DNA of 8,723 nucleotides, from assembly GCA_023432465.1 (NCBI GenBank), contig JAEYUO010000086.1:1-8723 (forward strand). Reading direction: 5' to 3'. This document shows, one piece after another, positions 1-5,662 of this stretch. The notes beneath the pieces are model-generated. The model saw only the letters and a list, made by a program, of their open reading frames with translations, had not been told where the DNA came from and ran no database searches. The position numbers and the translations under genes are program-made. This DNA comes from Planctomycetota bacterium. Its GTDB lineage: Bacteria; Planctomycetota; Phycisphaerae; Phycisphaerales; UBA1924. Every line of letters starts with the position of its first letter. The first letter of the stretch is position 1.

Positions 1-56
1 AAGGGAGCAAGGGAGCAAGGGAGCAAGGGAGCAAGGGGGCGAGGAGGCGAGGGTGA
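1..56. repeat. 8-bp G-rich tandem repeat at window edge
   Basis: The window opens inside a tandem array of the unit AAGGGAGC. Four perfect copies fill 1-32, followed by AAGGGGGC (33-40), GAGGAGGC (41-48) and GAGGGTGA (49-56), so the array decays towards the neighbouring gene. The + strand is almost pure purine. Its GGG runs are spaced by 5 nt (first four runs at 3-29), which fits the generic G-quadruplex pattern. The array runs off the left edge, so its true length is unknown. It ends 83 bp before the chosen start of the protease gene, and I see no coding potential in it. Confidence 0.9.
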
Positions 57-128
57 AGAGTGAGTTGTGAGTGGTGTCGGCGCAGTGTGATACAACATCG
101 GTCAAGAGCTTGAGTCGGGATCCTCTAC

Positions 129-132
129 GGAG
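129..132 (+). promoter_or_regulatory. Shine-Dalgarno GGAG deciding the M48 protease start
   Basis: GGAG lies 7 nt before the ATG at 140. The frame also stays open upstream to a GTG at 71, but no comparable ribosome binding site precedes that codon, and the extra 23 residues would place charged sequence in front of the lipoprotein signal peptide. I therefore prefer the ATG at 140. Confidence 0.6.
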
Positions 133-139
133 AACAGTC

Positions 140-1222
140 ATGAAGATTCGCAAGGAACTGGCGGGGAATGGCGGGTCGATGCGGGTGTGGGGTCTTGCGG
201 TGGCTGTGTGCTTGATGGGGGCGCTTGCGGGGTTGCAGGGGTGCCAGACCAACGAGGCGACCGGCCGGTCGCAGTATCTTGCGATGAGTCGTGATGAGGA
301 GATCCGGGTCGGTGAAGAGAACAAGACTCCGCTGACGCAGGAGTTTGGCGGGGCGATCACCCAGCCCGATCTGCACCACTACGTTGCGGACATCGGTCGC
401 AAGCTCGCCGCACAGACGGAGGCGGACAACCCGTCGCTGCCGTGGGAGTTCACGCTGCTGAACTCGCAGGTGATCAACGCGTTTGCGCTGCCGGGCGGGA
501 AGGTGTTCATCTCGCGAGGGCTGGCCGAGGAGATGACCAACGAGGCGCAGCTCGCCGCGGTGCTTGGGCATGAGATCGGCCATGTCACGGCCAAGCACAC
601 ATCCGAGCGCATGGGCCAGGCGCTGGGCACGACGATCGGCGGGGCGATCATCGGGGGGCTGATCGGTGCGGCCGCGGGCGGCAAGGACGGAGTGTTGATC
701 GGCGCGGGTGGGGGAGCGACGGTGGGCGGTGTGGTCGCGCTGAGCTTCTCCCGTGATCAGGAGATCGAGGCGGACCGTTTGGGCATGCGGTACATGGAGA
801 GGCTCAACTACGACCCGGTCGGTGCGATCGAGGTGCAGGAGATCCTCGGGCGCGCGGGCGGCGGCGGCGGAACGCCCGAGTTCCTTTCGACCCATCCGCA
901 GAGCGCGACGCGCATCGCGGAGCTGAACAAGCGGCTTGATAAGTACTATCAACACACCCGCAACAACCCGCAGTACCAGAAGTTCGGTGAGCGCTTCCAG
1001 CCATTCCTCCGTGGCCTGAAGGCCCTTCCCGCGCCCAAGGCCGATGCGGGTCCGTGGCCCAAAACGCCGGAGGGAGCGCGGGCGATGATGTTCGCCGCGG
1101 CGTTCCATCCGGGCATGGGCGCGCACGCGGAGTTTGGCGGGTTGGGCGACCCGGTGAACTGGTGCTGGCACTGCGCGGAGGCGGCGGCGCGTCCGAGCCA
1201 GGAGATGCCGTCGCAGGAGTGA
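140..1222 (+). CDS. M48 family zinc metalloprotease, predicted lipoprotein (LoiP/BepA/Oma1-like)
   Basis: This is a 360-residue predicted zinc endopeptidase of peptidase family M48, which typically degrades misfolded or misassembled envelope proteins. The N-terminus has a hydrophobic segment (about 15-32) ending in the lipobox LQGC with C35 as the lipidated residue, so the mature protein should be membrane-anchored outside the cytoplasm. The catalytic motif HEIGH is at 144-148, with the third zinc ligand E210 in EIEADRLG. NAFALPGG (113-120) and STHPQSATRI (250-259) are typical M48 signatures. Between HEIGH and E210 there is a glycine-rich hydrophobic stretch (about 167-203) with GxxxG-like spacing. 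The C-terminal tail (about 300-360) is extended and carries WCWHC (341-345). An internal ATG (residue 14, position 179) would also give a good signal peptide, but the Shine-Dalgarno favours 140. The gene converges on metF with a 20-bp gap. Family is certain; the exact subfamily and substrate are not. Confidence 0.93.
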   Translation: MKIRKELAGNGGSMRVWGLAVAVCLMGALAGLQGCQTNEATGRSQYLAMSRDEEIRVGEENKTPLTQEFGGAITQPDLHHYVADIGRKLAAQTEADNPSLPWEFTLLNSQVINAFALPGGKVFISRGLAEEMTNEAQLAAVLGHEIGHVTAKHTSERMGQALGTTIGGAIIGGLIGAAAGGKDGVLIGAGGGATVGGVVALSFSRDQEIEADRLGMRYMERLNYDPVGAIEVQEILGRAGGGGGTPEFLSTHPQSATRIAELNKRLDKYYQHTRNNPQYQKFGERFQPFLRGLKALPAPKADAGPWPKTPEGARAMMFAAAFHPGMGAHAEFGGLGDPVNWCWHCAEAAARPSQEMPSQE

Positions 1223-1242
1223 GCGGAAACTGGAGGGGGCGC

Positions 1243-2166
1243 TCAGCGGAACGTCGTGAGCGCGTGGCTGTCCTTGACACCGAGATTCAGGAAGACCTCT
1301 CGCGTCGCGGTGGAGCGGTTGAGCGTGTAGAAGTGGATGCCGCGGACGTTGTGGTCCAGCAGGTCGCGGCACTGCTCGGTGGCCCAGTGGATGCCGACAC
1401 GCCGGATGCCGTCGGGGTCGCCCTGGGCGCGGTTGACGGAGCGGATGAGCGGCGCGGGGAAGCGCGTGCCGAGGGCGAGATCGGCCATGCGGGCCATGCC
1501 GGGGCCGGACGTGACGGGCATGATGCCGGCGATGATGGGGACGTTGATGCCCGCGAGCCCGCAGCGGTCGCGGAAGTCGTAGAAGTCGCGGTTGTCGAAG
1601 AAGAGCTGGGTGCAGATCCAGTCGGCACCGGCATCGACCTTGGCCTTGAGGTAGTCCATCTCCTTCACGCGGTTGGGCGTGGCGGCGTGGCCCTCGGGAT
1701 AGCCTGCGACGCAGATTCCAAAGCCGCGGGGGTCGGGGTGCCCTCCCTCAGCGTTGAACTTCTTGATGAAGCGGACGAGGCCTGCCGCGTGGCGGAAGGC
1801 GTCGCGCGAGCGGTCGTGCGACTCCATGCCTTTGGGGAGGTCGCCGCCGAGGGCGACGATGTTGGAGATTCCGGCGGCTGCGTAGCGCTCGAGGATGGCG
1901 CGGATCTCGGCTTCGGTGTGCCCGACGCAGGTGAGGTGGGGAATGGGGAGGAGAGAGGATTGGTTGCGGATCCGGAGCACGAGGTCGTGGGTGAGCTCGC
2001 GGGTGGAGCCGCCTGCGCCGTAGGTGATGGAGACGAAGGAGGGCTTGAGCGATTCGAGCTCGGCGATGGCGGAGTAGAGCTGCTCCGCGGTTTCGGGTGT
2101 CCGCGGCGGGAAGAACTCGAACGAGAAAGTCGTTCGCTGGCGGTCAAAGAGGTCCTGTGCGTGCAT
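1243..2166 (-). CDS. metF: 5,10-methylenetetrahydrofolate reductase
   Basis: This 307-residue protein has the usual length of bacterial MetF, the FAD enzyme that reduces 5,10-methylene-THF to 5-methyl-THF to supply methyl groups for methionine synthesis in the cytosol. It is colinear with the family. SFEFFPP (15-21) carries the catalytic Glu (E17, E28 in E. coli). YGAGGSTRE follows at 49-57. VALGGDLPKG (104-113) holds the flavin-site Asp D109. TQLFFD (186-191) carries the folate-contacting Gln Q187, and the C-terminal GIHFYTLNRS (276-285) is typical. One oddity is residue 107: the family usually reads ALRGD here, but this protein has ALGGD, so a normally conserved Arg is Gly. The ATG at 2166 has no Shine-Dalgarno; a TACCTT hexamer lies 10 nt upstream. 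The gene diverges from pqiA across 137 bp and converges with the protease. No other methionine gene is in view. Confidence 0.96.
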   Translation of the reverse strand: MHAQDLFDRQRTTFSFEFFPPRTPETAEQLYSAIAELESLKPSFVSITYGAGGSTRELTHDLVLRIRNQSSLLPIPHLTCVGHTEAEIRAILERYAAAGISNIVALGGDLPKGMESHDRSRDAFRHAAGLVRFIKKFNAEGGHPDPRGFGICVAGYPEGHAATPNRVKEMDYLKAKVDAGADWICTQLFFDNRDFYDFRDRCGLAGINVPIIAGIMPVTSGPGMARMADLALGTRFPAPLIRSVNRAQGDPDGIRRVGIHWATEQCRDLLDHNVRGIHFYTLNRSTATREVFLNLGVKDSHALTTFR

Positions 2167-2176
2167 GTTGGTGAAG

Positions 2177-2182
2177 AAGGTA
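2177..2182 (-). promoter_or_regulatory. candidate -10 hexamer TACCTT for metF
   Basis: On the minus strand TACCTT ends 10 nt before the metF ATG. It matches the relaxed -10 pattern TAnnnT, and a start about 7 nt downstream would leave only a 3-4 nt leader, consistent with the lack of a Shine-Dalgarno. I see no convincing -35 element. This is inference from position and pattern only. Confidence 0.3.
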
Positions 2183-2221
2183 TCGGCAGAATGTTGGGAG
2201 ATGGGGCGCGAAGTCAGTGTA

Positions 2222-2252
2222 GCCGTTTATCCGGATGAACGGATGAAGCGGC
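2222..2252 (+). promoter_or_regulatory. strong imperfect inverted repeat between metF and pqiA
   Basis: The 5' arm GCCGTTTATCCG (2222-2233) pairs with CGGATGAAGCGGC (2240-2252) across a 6-nt GATGAA loop. This gives 12 pairs including one G-U wobble (2226/2248) and one bulged G (2245). The wobble pairs only in plus-strand RNA, so as RNA the fold is better on the pqiA side. A direct repeat, GGATGAAC/GGATGAAG (2233-2248), is embedded in it. No T-run follows on either strand, so it is not a classical terminator. It could be an operator for a dimeric regulator of either divergent gene. Confidence 0.5.
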
Positions 2253-2292
2253 AGGGGGTGGAAAGGTTGAAGGGGCGCGGCCGCGATCCCAA

Positions 2293-2298
2293 TACACT
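2293..2298 (+). promoter_or_regulatory. candidate -10 hexamer TACACT for pqiA (possible leaderless start)
   Basis: TACACT ends exactly 5 nt before the pqiA ATG at 2304, and no Shine-Dalgarno precedes that ATG. A transcription start at the usual distance would fall at or next to the ATG. A weak TTGAAG at 2267-2272 lies 20 nt upstream, which is long for a -35/-10 spacer. The hexamer was recognised by pattern only. Confidence 0.35.
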
Positions 2299-2303
2299 GC
2301 GGC

Positions 2304-2906
2304 ATGGAGATGGCGGAACTGCCACGGGTGTGTCCGTGCTGCGGGTTGGCGCAGATCGTGCCCCGGGTGGAGCGGGGTCAGCGGGCGTGCTGCGCGCGGT
2401 GCCGGACGGTTGTGGGGCGGGCGCATGACCCCAAGGCGCGGAGCCGGGTGATCGCGCTGGCGACGGCGGCGCTGGTGATGTATCCGGCGGCGATGGCGTT
2501 GCCGGTGCTGGAGCTTGAGAGGCTGGGGCACCGGAGCGAGGCGACGATCTGGTCGGGCGCGCTGGAACTGCTGAAGGAGGGCTCGGTGGCGGTGGGGGTG
2601 ATCGTGCTGGTGTGCTCGATCATCATCCCGGCGATCAAGCTGATCGGGATCCTGCTCTTGTGCACTCGGCTGGAGTGGTTCGAGCGGCACCACCGCGCGG
2701 CGGCGTATCACGCGATCGAATGGCTGGGGCGGTGGGGGATGGTGGATGTGCTGCTGGTGGCGGTGCTGGTGGCGGCGGTGAAGCTGGGGACGTGGGTGAA
2801 TGTGTCGCCGGGGCCGGGCGCGGCGGCATTCGCGGCGGTGGTGGTGCTGAGCATGCTGGCGTCGGCGGTGTTTGATCCGTCGCAGATATGGGAGGATGTA
2901 GCGTGA
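2304..2906 (+). CDS. pqiA: PqiA/YebS family inner-membrane protein, single-unit form
   Basis: This 200-residue polytopic membrane protein belongs to the paraquat-inducible protein A family. PqiA sits in the inner membrane and partners the MCE protein PqiB in moving lipids between inner and outer membranes. A cytoplasmic Cys cluster opens the protein (C10, C12, C13, C29, C30, C33), like the zinc-ribbon of the family. Four hydrophobic segments follow at about 48-70, 95-119, 148-166 and 174-190. Family motifs visible are MALPVLEL (64-71), IPAIKLIGI (108-116) and GRWGMVDVL (142-150). E. coli PqiA is about 417 residues with two such units; this protein has one. No Shine-Dalgarno precedes the ATG at 2304, and a second in-frame ATG at 2310 is possible. 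The last codons overlap the GTG start of pqiB, so the two are translationally coupled. Confidence 0.9.
   Translation: MEMAELPRVCPCCGLAQIVPRVERGQRACCARCRTVVGRAHDPKARSRVIALATAALVMYPAAMALPVLELERLGHRSEATIWSGALELLKEGSVAVGVIVLVCSIIIPAIKLIGILLLCTRLEWFERHHRAAAYHAIEWLGRWGMVDVLLVAVLVAAVKLGTWVNVSPGPGAAAFAAVVVLSMLASAVFDPSQIWEDVA
2891..2895 (+). promoter_or_regulatory. Shine-Dalgarno GGAGG setting the pqiB start at GTG 2903
   Basis: GGAGG lies inside the last codons of pqiA, 7 nt before GTG 2903. The in-frame ATG at 2888 lies upstream of this site and so cannot use it. GTG 2903 also forms the common GTGA stop/start overlap with the pqiA TGA (2904-2906). Confidence 0.8.
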
Positions 2907-3844
2907 GCGAACTGCCGACCGCGAGTGTGGAGAAGACCGGGCTGGCGGGCGCACGGGCCAGGGCCGGGCGCGGCGTGTCCGCGCTGTGGTTCGTGCCGGT
3001 GCTGGCGGTTGCGTTGGTGGGCGTGCTGTTCTTCCAGGCGTATTCGCAACGCGGGCTCTGGATCGAGATCGAGTTCGCAAACGGCGAGGGCCTGCGAGCG
3101 GGGGACCCGGTGAGCTATCGCGGCGTTCAGGTGGGGAAGGTGCGGGAGGTGGTCCTTGCGCCGGACATGACGAGCGTGACGGTTCGCGTGGAGCTGAACA
3201 AGGATGCCGCGGGGCTGGCTGTTGCGGGGACGACGTTCTGGGTGGTTCGGCCGGAGTTGAGCCTGACGCGGGTGTCGGGATTGGAGACGCTGCTGGGGCC
3301 GCGGTACATCGAGGCATCGCCGCCCACGGGTGGAGCTGGACCGGTAGCGGGCGGGGCGGCGGTGGTGAAGAAGTTTGAGGGGCTGCGTTCACCGCCGCGG
3401 GGCGTGTCGCCGGGTTCGCCGGGAACGGGCGCGGGGCTGGATCTTGTGCTGAGCGCGACGCGGCTTGGATCGATCACACCGGGTTCACCGGTGGTGTACC
3501 GCGAGGTGCGTGTGGGAACGGTGGTCGGCGCGATCCTGGCGGACGATGCCAAGCGTGTGGAGATCGCGGTGCGGATCGATCCGCCGCATGCGCACCTTGT
3601 ACGGGACAACAGCCGGTTCTGGAACGTCTCGGGGATCGGGCTGGATCTGGGGATCAGCGGGCTGAAGCTGCGTGCGGGGAGCCTGGAGAGCGTGCTGGCG
3701 GGGGGTATCGCGTTCGCGACGCCGAGCAGGCCGGGTGTGGCGGCGGAGGCGGGCGCGAGGTTTGAGCTTGCGGATGCGCCGGAGGATGCGTGGCTGAAGT
3801 GGGAGCCGGAGTTGAAGGCGGAGATCACGTCGCCAGGGCCATGA
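2903..3844 (+). CDS. pqiB: PqiB-like MCE (MlaD) domain protein, short two-MCE form
   Basis: This 313-residue protein should be anchored in the inner membrane and exposed in the periplasm. PqiB-type MCE proteins form hexameric rings through which lipids pass between membranes. A single N-terminal transmembrane helix (about 28-46) is followed by a first MCE domain (about 52-140; GDPVSYRGVQVGKV at 67-80, SGLETLLGPRYIEA at 125-138). A Gly/Pro-rich linker leads to a second MCE domain (about 176-275; GSPVVYREVRVGTV at 194-207, LESVLAGGIAFATP at 261-274). E. coli PqiB is about 546 residues with three MCE domains and a C-terminal coiled coil; here the chain stops soon after the second domain and no coiled coil is visible. 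The start was chosen at GTG 2903 because of the GGAGG and GTGA overlap; the ATG at 2888 would add five residues. No pqiC lipoprotein follows: the 3' end runs 20 bp into the convergent gspE. Confidence 0.9.
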   Translation: MSELPTASVEKTGLAGARARAGRGVSALWFVPVLAVALVGVLFFQAYSQRGLWIEIEFANGEGLRAGDPVSYRGVQVGKVREVVLAPDMTSVTVRVELNKDAAGLAVAGTTFWVVRPELSLTRVSGLETLLGPRYIEASPPTGGAGPVAGGAAVVKKFEGLRSPPRGVSPGSPGTGAGLDLVLSATRLGSITPGSPVVYREVRVGTVVGAILADDAKRVEIAVRIDPPHAHLVRDNSRFWNVSGIGLDLGISGLKLRAGSLESVLAGGIAFATPSRPGVAAEAGARFELADAPEDAWLKWEPELKAEITSPGP

Positions 3845-5504
3845 CGACCTCTTCGACGGTGGTCAGGCCGGCAAGGGCTTTGGCATAGCCGTCCTGGCGC
3901 AGGCGGAAAAGGTCCTGGCTGGCCTCGGCCGCGGTCGCGATGCGGTGGGCGTTGACGCGCTGCATGACGAGTTCGCGGATTTCATCGGAAATGCGCAGGA
4001 CCTCATAGATGCCGATGCGGCCGCGGTAGCCGGTGCCGCGGCAGGTGCGGCAGCCGCCAGCGGCGCCGCGACCCTTCACGAGGGTCTGGCCGGGGGCGAT
4101 GGGCAGGTCCTTGGGGAGTTCGGCGTAGTCGGGGGTGTAGGACTCCGCGCATTCGGCGCAGACGCGGCGGACAAGGCGCTGGGCGAGGATACATTCGACG
4201 CTTGATGCGACGAGGAAGGGCTCGACGCCCATGTCGAGAAGGCGGGTCGTTGCGCCCGCGGCGTCGTTGGTGTGGAGCGTGGAGAAGACGAGGTGGCCGG
4301 TGAGGGAGGCCTGCACGGCGGTCTCGGCGGTTTCCTTGTCGCGGATCTCGCCGATCATCACGACATCAGGGTCGTGGCGGAGCACCGCGCGGAGGCCGTC
4401 GGCAAAGCTGAGGCCGACCTTGGTGTTGACCTGGATCTGGTTGACGCCGGGGACGTGGTACTCGACCGGGTCCTCGACGGTGATGGCCTTGATCTCGTCG
4501 GAGACGATGGAGTTGAGTGAGGCGTAGAGCGTCGTGCTCTTACCCGAGCCGGTGGGGCCGGTGACCAGAAGGATGCCGTGGGGCCGCTGGATCAGCTTCT
4601 CCCAGACATCCAGCACATGGCGGGGCATGCCGAGTTCGGGCAGCGCGATCAAGGCGGCGGACTTGCTGAGCACGCGGAGGACGACACCCTCGCCGAAGAG
4701 CATGGGGATGACCGAGACGCGGAGATCAAACTCCTTGCCCTTTTGCTTGAATGCGATGCGGCCGTCCTGCGGCTTTCGCTTCTCGGCGATGTTCAGGCTC
4801 GCCATGATCTTGAGACGGGAGATGATCGCGGCGGCGAAGCGGTTGATGCTCGGCGGGACATTGGCCCGCTGGAGCACACCGTCAATGCGGTACCTGACGA
4901 TCAGCTCGTGCTCGTAGGGCTCGATGTGGACATCGGTGGCGCGCTCGTTGACGGCCTCGGCGAGGACATCGTTGACGAGCTTGATGACGGAGGCTTCCTG
5001 GGCCTGTTCGACCTCTGCCGCGGCGGGGTCCACACCGACGACCTTGGCGTCGAGTCCGGCGGACATCTCATCGAGCGTGTCGGAGCCGACGCCGTAGTGC
5101 TCGCGGATGAACTTCCGCAGCTCGTCATCGTCGGTCAGGACGACCTCGATGGAGCAGCCTGTGAGGATGCGGAGTTCATCAAGGCCGGAGAGCTCGAAGG
5201 GGTCGCTTGTGGCGACGGTGAGGACGCCGTTCTCCCGCGCGATCGGCACGCAGTTCTGGCGGTAGACGAGCTTGGCGGGGAGGGACTGCAGGACCTCGGT
5301 GGTGACCTCGATGGAGGAGAGATCGACCACGGGCATGTGGAACTGATTGCCGACGACGGTCAGGACGTTGTCGGCATCGACCAGACCCATTTTGACGAGG
5401 ATGCGATCAAGCCGCTCGCCGGAGGCCCGCTGCTGCGCGAGTGCCTCTTCGAGTTGGTCGCGGCTGATGAGGCCGCGTTCAAGCAGGAGCGTGCCGATGC
5501 CCAT
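3825..5504 (-). CDS. gspE: GspE/PilB-type secretion-pilus assembly ATPase with MshEN-like N-terminus
   Basis: This 559-residue cytoplasmic hexameric ATPase powers a type II secretion pseudopilus or type IV pilus. The N-terminal part (2-54) has the MshEN layout of two 24-residue motifs separated by 5 residues, a fold that binds cyclic di-GMP in related proteins. In the first motif the RLG triplet reads GIG, and in the second it reads RLD. The ATPase domain has the Walker A GPTGSGKS (316-323), Asp box ITVEDPVEY (341-349), Walker B DPDVVMIGEIRD (378-389) and His box LTGHLVFSTLHTND (401-414). A zinc-binding tetracysteine (C449, C452, C485, C488) is characteristic of GspE/PilB and argues against a retraction ATPase such as PilT. 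The ATG at 5504 has no Shine-Dalgarno; TAGCAT sits 7 nt upstream. The queD-like gene lies upstream on the same strand, but a terminator-like structure separates them. I cannot tell GspE from PilB without the rest of the system. Confidence 0.95.
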   Translation of the reverse strand: MGIGTLLLERGLISRDQLEEALAQQRASGERLDRILVKMGLVDADNVLTVVGNQFHMPVVDLSSIEVTTEVLQSLPAKLVYRQNCVPIARENGVLTVATSDPFELSGLDELRILTGCSIEVVLTDDDELRKFIREHYGVGSDTLDEMSAGLDAKVVGVDPAAAEVEQAQEASVIKLVNDVLAEAVNERATDVHIEPYEHELIVRYRIDGVLQRANVPPSINRFAAAIISRLKIMASLNIAEKRKPQDGRIAFKQKGKEFDLRVSVIPMLFGEGVVLRVLSKSAALIALPELGMPRHVLDVWEKLIQRPHGILLVTGPTGSGKSTTLYASLNSIVSDEIKAITVEDPVEYHVPGVNQIQVNTKVGLSFADGLRAVLRHDPDVVMIGEIRDKETAETAVQASLTGHLVFSTLHTNDAAGATTRLLDMGVEPFLVASSVECILAQRLVRRVCAECAESYTPDYAELPKDLPIAPGQTLVKGRGAAGGCRTCRGTGYRGRIGIYEVLRISDEIRELVMQRVNAHRIATAAEASQDLFRLRQDGYAKALAGLTTVEEVVMALAT

Positions 5505-5511
5505 AGTGGGA

Positions 5512-5517
5512 ATGCTA
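5512..5517 (-). promoter_or_regulatory. candidate -10 hexamer TAGCAT for gspE (possible leaderless start)
   Basis: On the minus strand TAGCAT ends 7 nt before the gspE ATG, which has no Shine-Dalgarno. A start about 7 nt downstream would coincide with the ATG. No convincing -35 is visible. Together with the terminator-like structure just upstream, this suggests gspE is transcribed separately from the queD-like gene. Confidence 0.35.
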
Positions 5518-5543
5518 TCGAACGGTGAGGCGGGTCCGGAAGC

Positions 5544-5619
5544 AAAAAGAGCCGAGTCGGGGGGACGAATGTCCGGGTGACGATCGACTCAAGGGGTCTG
5601 TTGGTCGTACAGACGGCTC
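5544..5619 (-). terminator. three-way-junction RNA structure with U-run between queD-like gene and gspE
   Basis: Read on the minus strand, GAGCC (5619-5615) pairs with GGCTC (5553-5549) as an outer 5-bp stem. It encloses a 6-bp hairpin, GTCTGT/ACAGAC (5614-5609 with 5601-5596, 7-nt loop), then a 5-nt CCCTT linker. A second 6-bp arm, GAGTCG/CGACTC (5590-5585 with 5559-5554), follows and contains a nested GGAC-ATTC-GTCC hairpin. The outer stem closes directly against both arms with no unpaired bases, and TTTTT follows (5548-5544). The U-run after a stable fold suggests intrinsic termination downstream of the queD-like gene, but the branched shape is unusual and could also be a structured leader or small RNA. 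No known riboswitch consensus was recognised. Confidence 0.5.
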
Positions 5620-5662
5620 ACATGAGCGTTGCGATGGGAGGGGAAAACGCCGGGCCGCCGGG

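Noticed and set aside
125..1372. Minus-strand open frame (415 codons) opposite the M48 protease
   Set aside because: Arg/His-rich shadow with no motifs; it also overlaps the 3' end of metF in another frame.
1054..2238. Long plus-strand open frame (394 codons) opposite metF
   Set aside because: Its translation is Gly/Val/Ala/Asp-rich with no family motifs. The minus strand encodes a full-length MetF with all signatures. Such antisense frames are common in GC-rich genomes.
2167..2303. SAM or other methionine-related riboswitch upstream of metF
   Set aside because: The 137-bp gap has no recognisable SAM-I, SAM-II or SAH consensus. Its hairpin pairs better as plus-strand RNA, which is the wrong strand for a metF leader.
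2214..3392. Minus-strand open frame (392 codons) opposite pqiA and pqiB
   Set aside because: Arg/Pro/His-rich composition typical of a shadow frame. The plus-strand genes have clear family motifs.
4578..5528. Plus-strand open frame (316 codons) opposite gspE
   Set aside because: Asp/Gly/Val/Leu-biased composition mirrors the codon bias of gspE on the other strand. No domain recognised.
5544..5619. preQ1 or cyclic di-GMP riboswitch between the queD-like gene and gspE
   Set aside because: Attractive given the neighbours, but no conserved core of either class is seen, and the element is downstream of the queD-like gene rather than upstream.
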